This document shows positions 26,740-35,793 of a stretch of 38,170 bases of DNA, piece after piece. This DNA is from Colwellia sp. (GTDB lineage: Bacteria; Pseudomonadota; Gammaproteobacteria; Enterobacterales; Alteromonadaceae). Numbering within the stretch: position 1 is the first letter of the stretch; the number at the start of each line of letters is the position of its first letter. The notes beneath the pieces are model-generated. The model was not told where the DNA came from, searched no databases, and worked only from the letters and a program-made list of their open reading frames with translations. The position numbers and the translations under genes are program-made. The stretch lies in the NCBI GenBank assembly GCA_029938115.1, contig JAPYOP010000035.1, forward strand, positions 10,500 through 48,669, read 5' to 3'.

Positions 26740-27306
26740 TTAATTTTTCTTTCCAAGTTTCTCAAAACTAAATTTTTGCCCACCTAACGCTGCTTCATAC
26801 ATCAAGCCGCCTTTAATATAAGTGAAAGTTGCCATACCATTTTGATAAATACCTTCTTGCTTGTTTTTATCAGGGCTAGTTGCTGCGCCAGCAGAAGTAC
26901 CGGTAGTGCTAGTTTTTGCGTTGGCACCTGCGTTAATAGCAACGGCAGAAGCTTGTGCGCTAAATTCAAAATTTCCGCTGATAAACTTGTCATAAGTTGC
27001 TTTGTTTTTAAAAAAAATCACTTCGCTAAAAGCTTGGCCACCTAGTTGAAAGCCAATAGTGACTTGTGCCATTGTAGTCGTGCCCGTTTTCTTGCCTTGT
27101 TTAAAAACACTGCCTTCACCGTAAGAGCCGCCAATACCAAAGCCACCTTTACCTATGGTTGGAAAAATAGCATAACCGTAGGCGTTGTCGAAAAACTTCT
27201 TCACTTGTGCCGACTTTTTAAAGTTAGCAACAGTCTTAGAATTATCATCAGCTAATATTGAGTGAGAGAACATTAAAATAACAATAGTTAAAAATATTTT
27301 TTTCAT
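26740..27306 (-). CDS. YSC84/SYLF-domain lipid-binding protein
   Basis: Exported protein of 188 residues. A signal peptide covers about 1-19 (ending SILA). The mature part fits the SYLF/YSC84 domain, which binds phosphoinositides in eukaryotes and is of unknown role in bacteria: YGYAIFPTIGKGGFGIGGSYGEGSVF, then TMAQVTIGFQLGGQAFSEVIFF, and a C-terminal FTYIKGGLMYEAALGGQKF. The middle, about 120-148, is rich in Ala, Thr and Ser and is of low complexity. It lies 55 bases downstream of an amino-acid permease gene on the same strand. Envelope stress or lipid binding in the periplasm is plausible. Confidence 0.9.
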   Translation of the reverse strand: MKKIFLTIVILMFSHSILADDNSKTVANFKKSAQVKKFFDNAYGYAIFPTIGKGGFGIGGSYGEGSVFKQGKKTGTTTMAQVTIGFQLGGQAFSEVIFFKNKATYDKFISGNFEFSAQASAVAINAGANAKTSTTGTSAGAATSPDKNKQEGIYQNGMATFTYIKGGLMYEAALGGQKFSFEKLGKKN

Positions 27307-27361
27307 AGTGGTTCCAGTTACATATTTGATTTATTGATTTAATTAGTTATTGTTCGATGCA

Positions 27362-28714
27362 TTAAAACTTACTTCTGAATTTATAAAGCAGACTACCGCC
27401 AGCAAACCATACTATGACCATAATCCATTCTTGTGGCCATATTAATGCAGCAGGCATCCCAGGAAAATACAAACTTACCATCATAAGGCTTGATAATAAA
27501 CCAAACCAGCCTAAAGCTTTTCCGCCAGGCGCTTTAAATGGTCTTTCCATATTAGGCTCTTTATAACGAAGCATTAAAAAGGATGAAGTAACAAAAATAT
27601 AGGCAGTCATTAGCCCCATGCTACCAGCGTCTACAAACCAAACGAGCGCTTGTCGCCCTAGAAAAGGCGAGAGAGTGCCTAAAATACTAATAAAAATAAT
27701 AGCGTTGACGGGCGTACGATAAACAGGGTGAACTTTCGCTAAAAATTTAGGTAGCATTCCACTTGCGGCCATAGCGAATAATGCTCTACTACCGCCGAGT
27801 AAAAAACCATTCCAACTTGTTAAAATACCTGCTACACCACCAATAAGTAGAATAAGAGCGCCCGATCTTCCCCAAGCTGCTTGGGTCGCATCTACCGTTG
27901 CTAAATCAGAGGCATTCCTAGCGTCATCAGATAGCAGCATGCCGACAGCAATTTCTATTAATAAATACCAAATAATGGCCATCACAATGGAAAGAACTAG
28001 CATTTGGCCTATTTTCTTTGCTGGTAAATCTATTTCTTCAGCGGCCTGAGGGATTACGTCAAAGCCAACCATCATAAATGGCACTAACGCCATTGCCGCT
28101 AAAATACCGCTACCGCCTCCGACAATTAATGGCGTTAAGTTAGCGGTATCACCATGAACACCTAGTCCAATAAATAATGCTAACCCAGATAAAACAATAA
28201 CAATAACCGTAATACCTTGAATTATTGCGGCAATACGAACACCACGAACATTTATCCAAGTGATAATGATAGAGGCAGCCGCGCCAATGAGTGCTTGATC
28301 CATATAGACCATGGCGCCATTAACGGACCATAGTTCACCATTTCCTAAATTGGGAAATAAGTTTTCTAACACACTAGGTAGGGCAACCGCTTCAAAAGCA
28401 ACGACGGAAATATAAGCAAAAACAATTGACCACGTACAGTAAAATGAAACAGTTTTTCCTAAAGCACGTAAGCTATAAGCATGTTCACCACCAACATCAG
28501 GCATTGCTGCAGCAAGTTCGGCATAAATTAAACCGATAATAACAATAACAGCACCTGCCGCTAAAGTTGCAATTATTGCCCCGACACTGCCGGATCTTTG
28601 CATTAATTGAGAAATTAATACCACCCAAGACCAGCCAATCATAGCGCCAAAGGAAAGAGCAAGCACATCAACTTGCTTTAAGGTTTTTTCTAAGCCATGT
28701 TTAGTTGTATTCAA
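27362..28714 (-). CDS. APC-family amino-acid permease
   Basis: Inner-membrane transporter of 450 residues with about 12 membrane helices. The N-terminal LKQVDVLALSFGAMIGWSWVV matches the first APC helix, with the unwound substrate site normally G-A-x-I-G. Helix 3-6 regions, for example YAELAAAMPDVGGEHAYSLRALG, also fit. I place the start at TTG 28714, because AAGGAG lies six bases before it; the frame is open to an ATG at 28768 in a tandem repeat, without ribosome site, which would add 18 atypical residues. Substrate unknown; amino acids or amines are likely. Confidence 0.88.
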   Translation of the reverse strand: MNTTKHGLEKTLKQVDVLALSFGAMIGWSWVVLISQLMQRSGSVGAIIATLAAGAVIVIIGLIYAELAAAMPDVGGEHAYSLRALGKTVSFYCTWSIVFAYISVVAFEAVALPSVLENLFPNLGNGELWSVNGAMVYMDQALIGAAASIIITWINVRGVRIAAIIQGITVIVIVLSGLALFIGLGVHGDTANLTPLIVGGGSGILAAMALVPFMMVGFDVIPQAAEEIDLPAKKIGQMLVLSIVMAIIWYLLIEIAVGMLLSDDARNASDLATVDATQAAWGRSGALILLIGGVAGILTSWNGFLLGGSRALFAMAASGMLPKFLAKVHPVYRTPVNAIIFISILGTLSPFLGRQALVWFVDAGSMGLMTAYIFVTSSFLMLRYKEPNMERPFKAPGGKALGWFGLLSSLMMVSLYFPGMPAALIWPQEWIMVIVWFAGGSLLYKFRSKF

Positions 28715-28758
28715 CACTAACTCCTTAAAATAAATATAATTTACAGTTATAAAGTAAT

Positions 28759-28817
28759 CATTTATCACATTAAGGTCAATCTATTCATTTATCACATTAA
28801 GGTCAATCTATTCATTT
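28759..28817. repeat. Tandem duplication of a 27-bp unit
   Basis: Two identical 27-base copies (28759-28785 and 28786-28812), each starting CATTTATCACATTAAGGTCA, plus five bases of a third. They lie just upstream of the permease start, so they duplicate part of its leader. The exact identity implies a recent slippage or duplication event. Confidence 0.95.
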
Positions 28818-28987
28818 CGATTAGTTAATAACTTATCTATGCAGGTAACTCAGGATTGAACTGTAGGTCGATGCTTGCCTCGACAATAAAGCGACCTTAA
28901 TGAAATTAAGTTGAGTTGATAAATATTAATGATTTAGTATAGTTATTATGAAATTTAATTTTATTTTTCTAAATACTCAGGTCATTT

Positions 28988-30382
28988 ATGTATAAAAATC
29001 TCCTTTTTTGTATTCTTTTAGTTATACATTCTACATGCCTGTGGGCAGCAGCTGAGCTACAAGAAACGAGTAAGGTCGTTAATCTTCGATTACCGCCGGC
29101 TAGCTCATCTAATATGCAATATGTTAAAGAGCTTTTGACCAAAGCCTATGTATCAATAGGTTATAAAATTGACTGGATTAATATTGCTGGCTCTCAAGAA
29201 TTAGAATTAGCAAGTAAGGGGCGGTTAGCAGGAGCATTTGCAAGACATCCGATAATAGAAGAGAAATTTCCGACATTGGTAAAAGTCCCCTATAAGTTAT
29301 TTGACTTTAAATTGCTAAAAGTTAGCGATAGACGGCGTTGTGGATACTGTTTGGATGAAGATATTAATTCAATTATTTTTACTAAAGGAGCAAAAGTATC
29401 TGAAAAGTATGTGCAATCACTTCGATCAACAATAGATAAATTACCACTTCAGAGTACTACAAAAAAATTAAATGGCATGATCTTTAAAAGGCGTGCTGAT
29501 TCGGTATTGATTATGGATTTTCAGTTAGATGAAAAAATAGCTAAAAATCATCATATGATTGTTGAAACTATACTCCATGAATATGATTATCATTATTTAT
29601 CGCCTCGCTATAAACACTTACAACAACCGCTTGCTGATGCTTTTGAAAAATTAGAACAAAATGGTACTGTGGCACAATTGCAACAAAAATATAAAATCAA
29701 ATCATCTAAAGAATTTAAATCGATTCCTGAAAAAATAAATTTTATTTCTGGAAACTGGTTAGAATATACCAATGCTGACGGCACTGGCGTTTATTGGAAT
29801 ATCATTGATAGTCTATTTGATGATGACTTTAGTGTGACCAAAAGTACTTCAACTTGGGCTAGAGCTATTCGTGCTTTTGAAACCAATCAAGCCGATGTTT
29901 TAGTTGGAGCTTATCGTAAAAATAAAATAAAGAATGCTATTTTTTCTTCTTTTCATATTGACTATGAGTATCCTCTGTTTGCTTTCGCCCGAAATGAAGA
30001 TGTTCTAACGCGTTTTAAAGCAAGGGATGAATCACTGAGTGCTTGTTTAAGCTCTGGGTCATCTTTCTTTAAATATGTTGATTTTTTGCCGAGAGAAAAT
30101 ATTATCGAATCGTCATTAATGCAATGCGATGCTTTAATAAAAAGTAATAAAGTCGATATTGTGGTTGAGTATGATTACAACTTAAATCAGCATACACAAG
30201 CTTTACCTAGGTTTGAATTAGTCGAACATTCCCCTTTGTTTCTTGTTTTTCACGATACACTTGAGGGGCACTTTTTAAAATCTTACTTCGATGGGAATAT
30301 CGTTAAGCTTGCTCGTGAAGATATTTTGAAAAAAATATTTCCAGATGAAAGAACCTATAAACAAGCTCATATTCGTCCTTAA
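28988..30382 (+). CDS. Exported protein with two tandem binding-protein-like domains
   Basis: A 464-residue protein with a signal peptide (about 1-21, ending LWA) and two regions that each resemble an SBP_bac_3 fold. The first (about 30-240) begins VNLRLPPASSSNMQYVKELL and closes with PLADAFEKLEQNGTVAQLQQKYK, the typical C-terminal helix of one domain. The second (about 250-460) begins KINFISGNWLEYTNADGTGVYWNIIDSLF and has RAFETNQADVLVGAYRK. Two cysteines at RRCGYC suggest a disulfide or metal site. No membrane segment follows, so it is not a kinase sensor fragment. No transporter genes adjoin it; ligand unknown. Confidence 0.78.
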   Translation: MYKNLLFCILLVIHSTCLWAAAELQETSKVVNLRLPPASSSNMQYVKELLTKAYVSIGYKIDWINIAGSQELELASKGRLAGAFARHPIIEEKFPTLVKVPYKLFDFKLLKVSDRRRCGYCLDEDINSIIFTKGAKVSEKYVQSLRSTIDKLPLQSTTKKLNGMIFKRRADSVLIMDFQLDEKIAKNHHMIVETILHEYDYHYLSPRYKHLQQPLADAFEKLEQNGTVAQLQQKYKIKSSKEFKSIPEKINFISGNWLEYTNADGTGVYWNIIDSLFDDDFSVTKSTSTWARAIRAFETNQADVLVGAYRKNKIKNAIFSSFHIDYEYPLFAFARNEDVLTRFKARDESLSACLSSGSSFFKYVDFLPRENIIESSLMQCDALIKSNKVDIVVEYDYNLNQHTQALPRFELVEHSPLFLVFHDTLEGHFLKSYFDGNIVKLAREDILKKIFPDERTYKQAHIRP

Positions 30383-30603
30383 TTGGTACTAATTTCCCTT
30401 GCCGTTAATGATTAACTTTTCTAATTGTTTAAGTTGAGGATTAAAACGGTGACTTGTGTTTTTTAACATTCAGTAAGTTAATTTCATTGGTTAATGAATA
30501 ACTTGCATATTATTAGTAATTTTGGGCATTAAAACCTTCAATGTTTGCTACAATTAATAATGAAGCTCATTTAGATATATCAGCAAAATATAGTGGCAAA
30601 CTT

Positions 30604-30984
30604 ATGGAATATGAATTTATACATGATGCAATAACGGGTGAAGCAAAAGCGCGCTTTTCTTTAGAGCATGAAGTGGTTGGCCCATGGATTGAAGTTGAGT
30701 TAGGGCATGATAGTGCTAAATTAGCACAACTATTAACAGCCATTGATAATGTTGAAAAAGGCCATCAAAGCGAAGTTGTTATTACGGGGCATGAATACTC
30801 TATAGCAATAAGCCAAGAAGATGTTGAAATACAAACTAATGCTAGTTTGAATGGCGCTGAGCCTTTACCTGAAATGCTCACCACAGATCATATTCACTAT
30901 GATCAAAACGAGAGTGCCGCTTGCGGTATTGATGACTTTAGAAAATTGTTACTTTCATGGTCTCGATTTACCAATAACTTATAA
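30604..30984 (+). CDS. yacL: UPF0231 family protein YacL
   Basis: Small cytoplasmic protein of unknown function, 126 residues from this start. The start MEYEFIHDAITGEAKARFSLEHEVVG aligns with E. coli YacL (MDYEFLRDITG...MGHEVVG), and the later blocks GHEYSIAISQEDVEI and ACGIDDFRKLLLSW match its C-terminal half. The frame is open back to an ATG at 30541, which would add 21 residues not seen in the family; neither start has a strong ribosome site. It ends eight bases before the stop of the convergent HDOD gene. Confidence 0.9.
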   Translation: MEYEFIHDAITGEAKARFSLEHEVVGPWIEVELGHDSAKLAQLLTAIDNVEKGHQSEVVITGHEYSIAISQEDVEIQTNASLNGAEPLPEMLTTDHIHYDQNESAACGIDDFRKLLLSWSRFTNNL

Positions 30985-30992
30985 TTTACATC

Positions 30993-31832
30993 TTATAGTG
31001 ATTCGGTAATCTTGGTAATTATTTCAGTAAGGTCACTTTTGTCTATAGTTAATACAGTAAGAATAGCTTCTTCTAAATAAGTCCAGTCGGGAGAAGCACA
31101 ATCTAAATATTTCAATGAAACAATATGCTCAGCTAGTTTTAACACTGAAAATAAATCTTGCTCGGGTGAACCATTAAGTTTGTTCAAATAGTCCCGTTCG
31201 TGGTGTTGTAATATTATTTGGCAAACATCTTTAGGCAAACGCCAAGAGCTGGCAACGTAAAAGCCGATAGTGGCATGGTTTGCATGGTAATATTTTTCTT
31301 CTAATTCAATTAATGATAGTTCAGATGTCAAAATGGCTTTATCAATCACATCTTGGTAATCATTATATTTCATTGCCATTACTGGAATACCACAAGCGTG
31401 AAATAATCCCAAGCTAGATAGTTTATCCATAGCAATATTTCTTTTAAATTGCTTACCTACTGCAATAGCTGCACTTGATACATCAGTGGTCATTTTCCAA
31501 AAAAGATCAAGATCAATGCTGCAATTTTTTGGATCAAAACTTTTTTTGAGTAAACTGCCGGTGACCAACATCACCACACCATAAATGCCAATATAATTCA
31601 CTGACATTTTAATGTCTGTAACCGTTCTACTTAACCCGTATAATGGCGAATTAACGGTTTTTAATATCGCAGCACTCACCGCAATATCTTTACTAATACA
31701 ATCAGCAATAGCATTGATGTCAGGGCTTGGATCAGCCATTAATTTTAAGAGGCTAAGAAGTAGCTTTGGCTGCGCAGGTACAGAAAAACCTTTACCAATA
31801 TCATCTAAAACACTTTGATCAACAATAAGCAT
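30993..31832 (-). CDS. HDOD domain protein
   Basis: A 279-residue cytoplasmic protein made almost entirely of one HDOD domain, a non-catalytic HD-related output domain used in signalling proteins. Typical segments are FSVPAQPKLLLSLLKLMADPSPDINAIADCI, ISKDIAVSAAILKTVNSPLYGLSRTVTDI, and, later, LPKDVCQIILQHHERD, near the C-terminus. There is no receiver, EAL or GGDEF domain. HDOD proteins often act in c-di-GMP, motility or stress pathways, but nothing here says which. It lies between the convergent yacL and a divergent ATP-grasp gene. Confidence 0.93.
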   Translation of the reverse strand: MLIVDQSVLDDIGKGFSVPAQPKLLLSLLKLMADPSPDINAIADCISKDIAVSAAILKTVNSPLYGLSRTVTDIKMSVNYIGIYGVVMLVTGSLLKKSFDPKNCSIDLDLFWKMTTDVSSAAIAVGKQFKRNIAMDKLSSLGLFHACGIPVMAMKYNDYQDVIDKAILTSELSLIELEEKYYHANHATIGFYVASSWRLPKDVCQIILQHHERDYLNKLNGSPEQDLFSVLKLAEHIVSLKYLDCASPDWTYLEEAILTVLTIDKSDLTEIITKITESL

Positions 31833-31992
31833 AAGTAGCCGTCGTTAAATTAACTGAGTGATTAAATAATAAGACATTTTGTTGGTTTATGCTTACATAA
31901 CAGAATATTAATTTGTTAGCATGCGTTATTGTGTTGTATATCCCTTTTTTAATTTCAGCTGAATTCTGCATTTGCAAGTGAGGAGGGCACCT

Positions 31993-32913
31993 ATGGAGCG
32001 AATAATGAAGTCTTGTGCAATTCTAACAATGGATAACTTATCTAGTTATGAATGTTATGATTATTTACTCGATAAACCGTTGGCAAAACTCGGCTGGCAA
32101 ACTCAGTTGGTATCATGGCGTTGTGAAAATGTAAAATGGCAGCAATTTGATGCGGTGATTATTCGTAGCCCTTGGGATTATCAAGATGATGCAAGCGCTT
32201 TTCTTTCGGTATTAGCAACGATAGATAGCTCAAGTACTGTTCTATTAAATTCTTTAGCAACAGTGCGCTGGAATATTGATAAAATTTATTTAAAATCTTT
32301 GGCTGATCATAACGTTAGCATTGTTCCAACACTTTGGCAGTCAAATTTTGTTGCCGAGGATTTACCGCAATTTTTTAATCATTTTAATTGTCACCAATTA
32401 GTTATTAAGCCCAGAATTAGCGCTAATGCTGATGATACATTTTGGTTAAAAAAAGCAACAGCAAATCATTCCATTGCCGAGCTTGAAGCTGTTTTTTCTG
32501 ATAGTAATTTTATGGTGCAACCTTTTCTTACCAGTGTTATTGAAGAAGGCGAGTTTTCACTTTTTTATTTTAATGGTAAATATAGCCATGCTATTTTAAA
32601 AACACCAAAAGCTGATGATTTTAGAGTGCAAGAAGAGCATGGCGGGCGTTTGCAAGCGATCACACCTGAAAAGGCGTTATTAGCCCAAGCAGAGAAAACG
32701 TTAGCTGCCATAACTAAATTGACTGGGGAAGTGCCTTTATATGCTCGAGTTGATTTCGTTCGAGTGGGGGATAGTTCAGCTAGTGAACCATTTGCTCTAA
32801 TGGAAGCTGAATTAATAGAGCCATCACTATATTTTAATATGGATGATAGCGCAGCAGGTCACTTTGCTAATGCTTTTGTAAAGCGTATAGAGCGCATAGA
32901 AACAAATAGATAG
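31993..32913 (+). CDS. ATP-grasp family ligase, substrate unknown
   Basis: A 306-residue cytoplasmic protein with the ATP-grasp fold (RimK/glutathione synthetase-like). The N-terminal domain has FDAVIIRSPWDYQDD; the ATP-grasp core shows LVIKPRISANADDTFWL with the ATP-binding lysine, MVQPFLTSVIEEGEFSLFYF, then ARVDFVR and LMEAELIEPSLYF with metal-binding acids. Such enzymes join a carboxylate to an amine or thiol. I chose the ATG at 31993 since AGGAGG lies six bases before it; the open frame extends to a TTG seven codons earlier. It is alone, ending three bases before a convergent small gene. Confidence 0.88.
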   Translation: MERIMKSCAILTMDNLSSYECYDYLLDKPLAKLGWQTQLVSWRCENVKWQQFDAVIIRSPWDYQDDASAFLSVLATIDSSSTVLLNSLATVRWNIDKIYLKSLADHNVSIVPTLWQSNFVAEDLPQFFNHFNCHQLVIKPRISANADDTFWLKKATANHSIAELEAVFSDSNFMVQPFLTSVIEEGEFSLFYFNGKYSHAILKTPKADDFRVQEEHGGRLQAITPEKALLAQAEKTLAAITKLTGEVPLYARVDFVRVGDSSASEPFALMEAELIEPSLYFNMDDSAAGHFANAFVKRIERIETNR

Positions 32914-32915
32914 TA

Positions 32916-33086
32916 TCAGTGGGTTATATAAATCATCATGACGAAAAAAAGTACTATAACCGCATTAAATGACAAAATGTAAATAAAACCTTTTCGGCCC
33001 TCTTTTAAACTGTAGCCATGATTATTAAGATACCACCACCAAATGGCGCACATAATAATGGGTAGTAAAAAGAACAGTTTAATCAT
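32916..33086 (-). CDS. Small inner-membrane protein, 56 residues
   Basis: An ATG frame with GAGGAA seven bases before the start. The protein has a hydrophobic first segment (MIKLFFLLPIIMCAIWWWYL), a polar loop with SLKEGRKG, and a second hydrophobic segment (FIYILSFNAVIVLFFVMMIYI), so two membrane helices in a hairpin. The convincing ribosome site and the architecture mark it as a real gene. It lies 87 bases downstream of ampG on the same strand and stops three bases from the convergent ATP-grasp gene. Function unknown. Confidence 0.72.
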   Translation of the reverse strand: MIKLFFLLPIIMCAIWWWYLNNHGYSLKEGRKGFIYILSFNAVIVLFFVMMIYITH

Positions 33087-33173
33087 ATTCATTTCCTCAG
33101 TAAGCGACTTATTTATAAAAAGTATTCGCGCTTGTTCAATTAATTTAACGGATTGTTCACTTAGTTCAGCTGT

Positions 33174-34424
33174 TTACTTGTTTGTTTGCTTAATCGGTTC
33201 ATGCCAAGGCGCTATTTTAAACAACATTAACATGCCCGGAATAGCTAACGCGGTACATAAAAAATAAAATTGAGTCCAGCCAATTTGTTCCACAATAAAC
33301 CCTGTTGTAGCATTGGCAAAAGTTCTCGGTAATACAGCTAATGCGGTAAAAAGTGCTATTTGAGTCGCGGCAAAAGCTGGATTAGTTGTTCTGGCAATAA
33401 AAGCAGTAAAAGCGGCAGTACCTAAACCAACGCCTAAATATTCAAAACCCATTGCTATCGCTAAAGCATAGTTATTGTGGCCAATTTCAGCAAGTGCCGC
33501 AAAACCAAGAATACTGGCTATTTGTACAAAGCCGAACAACCACAAAGCCCGATTAATACTAAGCTTTATCATCACTATACCACCAACCACTATACCTATG
33601 GTCATAGCAATCATGGATGATGTTTTAGCAATAACGCCAATTTCAGTTTTACTAAAACCCATATCGAGGAAGAAGGGCGTTTGCAGTGCAGTAGCCATGT
33701 TGTCACCCAGCTTATACAGTACTAAAAAAGCTAAAGTATAAGCGGCGGACTTTAAGCCGTTGCTTTGAATAAAATCTTTAAAAGGTAAAACGACCGCTTC
33801 CCGTAATGATTTTGGTGCGCTGTGTTCAGTGTCTAATTCTTTAATAAATAAAGTGAGTAAAATACCGGTTACCATAAAAGCGGCAACAATCATAAAAACA
33901 GATTGCCAACTAATATGATCTGCAAGAATAAAGGCTAATGAACCTGGTACTAAACCAGATAAACGGTAAGCTTGCACATGAATAGAATTTCCAAGTCCTA
34001 ATTCATTGTCGGGCAATAATTCACGTCGATAAGCATCAAGCACAATGTCTTGACTGGCGCTAAAGAAGGCGACGGCGGCTGCTAAATAAGCAACCGACCA
34101 TATGTTAGCGGTTGGGCTGACAAAGCCAAAAGCGGCTATTGATAACAGTAATAGTATTTGGGTGGCTAGCATCCAACTGCGTCTTCTTCCCAAGCCTCCT
34201 AATGAATATCTATCCATTAATGGCGACCAAAGAAATTTCCATACATAGGGAATACCAATTAAGGAGAATAAACCTATTTCAGCTAAACTAACCCCTTGAT
34301 CACGCAGCCAGCCGGGTATTAATTGATAGAGGACAAACAAGGGTAAACCAGAACTGAAGCCTGTAAAGATACAGATCAGCATTCGTTTGTTTAGAATAGC
34401 TTGCTTAAACGAGGTTTTGGACAT
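33174..34424 (-). CDS. ampG: AmpG-like muropeptide permease (MFS)
   Basis: Inner-membrane transporter of 416 residues with about 12 helices, expected to import anhydro-muropeptides for peptidoglycan recycling. The N-terminus has the AmpG motif FTGFSSGLPLFVLYQLIPGWLRDQGVSLAEIGLFSL, then IPYVWKFLWSPLMDRY and SQDIVLDAYRRELL. E. coli AmpG has 491 residues and two extra helices; the shorter form is common in this group. The start is placed at ATG 34424; a TTG two codons earlier is the alternative, and no strong ribosome site is visible. YajG, its usual neighbour, is encoded 1.4 kb upstream. Confidence 0.9.
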   Translation of the reverse strand: MSKTSFKQAILNKRMLICIFTGFSSGLPLFVLYQLIPGWLRDQGVSLAEIGLFSLIGIPYVWKFLWSPLMDRYSLGGLGRRRSWMLATQILLLLSIAAFGFVSPTANIWSVAYLAAAVAFFSASQDIVLDAYRRELLPDNELGLGNSIHVQAYRLSGLVPGSLAFILADHISWQSVFMIVAAFMVTGILLTLFIKELDTEHSAPKSLREAVVLPFKDFIQSNGLKSAAYTLAFLVLYKLGDNMATALQTPFFLDMGFSKTEIGVIAKTSSMIAMTIGIVVGGIVMIKLSINRALWLFGFVQIASILGFAALAEIGHNNYALAIAMGFEYLGVGLGTAAFTAFIARTTNPAFAATQIALFTALAVLPRTFANATTGFIVEQIGWTQFYFLCTALAIPGMLMLFKIAPWHEPIKQTNK

Positions 34425-34507
34425 TAACAAATTACTGCATTAAATAATGACTTTATAATTTTAAGCTTATCAGAGAGTTGGACTGAGCAGAAGAAAATTA
34501 AAGAACT

Positions 34508-34843
34508 TTACGCAATAGGGCGCCAACCAATGCAGTCAATAGGGTAACTACCAAGACCATTGAAGAAGTCAAGGCAGGTATTCATCTCACTTTTGAAAAA
34601 TAAATCTTGTTGTAAAGCTTGTCCTCCATGCAAACTCACTTCATGGATTAAGTGCCAGAAGACACGCTCTTGGGCATTGCTTGGGGTTTCGTCGGTAACA
34701 TTTAATAAAGCCCACTCTTCCATGGTATCGACAATAAACTGATCCAACTCAGTGTAATGTAATTTTTTATCAATCACAGCACTAACATAGGAGCACATTT
34801 GTACAACTTTATTACTGATAAACTGCTCAATTATCACAAACAT
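34508..34843 (-). CDS. Conserved-looking small protein, function unknown
   Basis: A 111-residue soluble protein not matched to a named family. It contains ERVFWHLIHEVSLHGGQALQQD, which has the look of a conserved block with two histidines, and ends in PIDCIGWRPIA, rich in aromatic and proline residues. Cys residues occur at 17, 89 and 103. An internal ATG at codon 15 is a possible start. It lies upstream of ampG on the same strand (83 bases away) and could be co-transcribed. Confidence 0.75.
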   Translation of the reverse strand: MFVIIEQFISNKVVQMCSYVSAVIDKKLHYTELDQFIVDTMEEWALLNVTDETPSNAQERVFWHLIHEVSLHGGQALQQDLFFKSEMNTCLDFFNGLGSYPIDCIGWRPIA

Positions 34844-35158
34844 TCCCTAGACAGCGTTGAAAGCTTTCTATAATTTCAGATAAATATAATAAACCGATAG
34901 CGATGATAGATATTTTTATTCTATTTGTTTTGACGGTTTAACAAAAATAAAACTATAAAATACTAGTTACAACAATTAATACAATACCACAAAGGTAGTA
35001 CTATATTTATTAGCGATCATTTCACTTTTGTCAAAAAATAAGACTACTTTTTTTGTAAAAAAATTGTAAGGGCTAAAAAGATTACTTCAAACCACTGAAT
35101 TCATTACGATTGATTTCGTAAGTAAAAAATGTAAATATTTTAATGGTAATCTGTTAAA
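34844..35158. other. Intergenic region between small unknown gene and cyclophilin gene
   Basis: A 315-base AT-rich gap. It should hold the promoter of the minus-strand gene at 34508-34843 and the end of the cyclophilin transcript. I saw a 10-base palindrome GAAAGCTTTC (34859-34868) and homopolymer runs, but no convincing terminator, RNA gene or open frame. Confidence 0.5.
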
Positions 35159-35767
35159 TTACTCTGCAGGTAAAAGGGTTGCCTTAATTAATGTCACGGG
35201 CTCTACCGGTACATCATTCCACCCCATAGCTTCATCATAATCAGTTTTAACTTTTGCTATTGCTTCAAGCACTTCCTCACCTTCTACAATAGCGCCAAAA
35301 ACTGTATATCCCCAACGTCTACCAGGATCTAAATTGGTATTGTCGTTGATATTAAAAAAGAATTGTCTGTTGGCTGTATGAGGTCTATTTTCTTTAGCCA
35401 TGGCAATTGTGCCTGTTTCGTTTTTTAAACCATTACCTGATTCATTGACGATATTTTCATTTAACTTTCTAGAGACAAAATCGGCATCGTAACCTCCTCC
35501 TTGCACAATAAAATCTTCTACTATGCGATGAAAAATGGTGTTGTTATATTCACCAGTAATCACATAAGTTAAAAAATTGTCCACGGTAATAGGCGCTTTA
35601 ACTCGGTCAAGCTCAACAATGATAATGCCCATAGAGGTTTCTAATTTTACTTTCGGGTAAATATTAGTTGGGTCAATGGCAATGTTTTTAGCGTAAATAG
35701 AGGTGGAAAAAAATCCCATACCTAAGAACATGGTGCAAGTAATAATTACCTTCATTAAATTTTTCAT
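35159..35767 (-). CDS. Periplasmic cyclophilin-type peptidyl-prolyl isomerase
   Basis: Folding catalyst for proline bonds, 202 residues from this start. A signal peptide (ending SIYA) is followed by a cyclophilin domain: FHRIVEDFIVQGGG with the catalytic Arg, GTIAMAKENRPHTANRQFFFNINDN, and GYTVFGAIVEGEEVLEAI. It resembles PpiA of E. coli but with an extra N-terminal strand. The frame extends to an ATG at 35797 that overlaps the yajG stop by four bases; the start at 35767 gives a normal signal peptide. Coupling with yajG suggests one transcript. Confidence 0.92.
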   Translation of the reverse strand: MKNLMKVIITCTMFLGMGFFSTSIYAKNIAIDPTNIYPKVKLETSMGIIIVELDRVKAPITVDNFLTYVITGEYNNTIFHRIVEDFIVQGGGYDADFVSRKLNENIVNESGNGLKNETGTIAMAKENRPHTANRQFFFNINDNTNLDPGRRWGYTVFGAIVEGEEVLEAIAKVKTDYDEAMGWNDVPVEPVTLIKATLLPAE

Positions 35768-35793
35768 TGGATTAGTCTCGATTGAATAGCCTG

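Noticed and set aside
28759..28817. 27-bp tandem copies as a CRISPR array
   Set aside because: The copies are directly adjacent, with no spacers, and no cas gene is nearby.
33043..33267. 74-codon plus-strand frame opposite ampG
   Set aside because: Antisense to the small membrane protein and the ampG 3' end, which both have better support.
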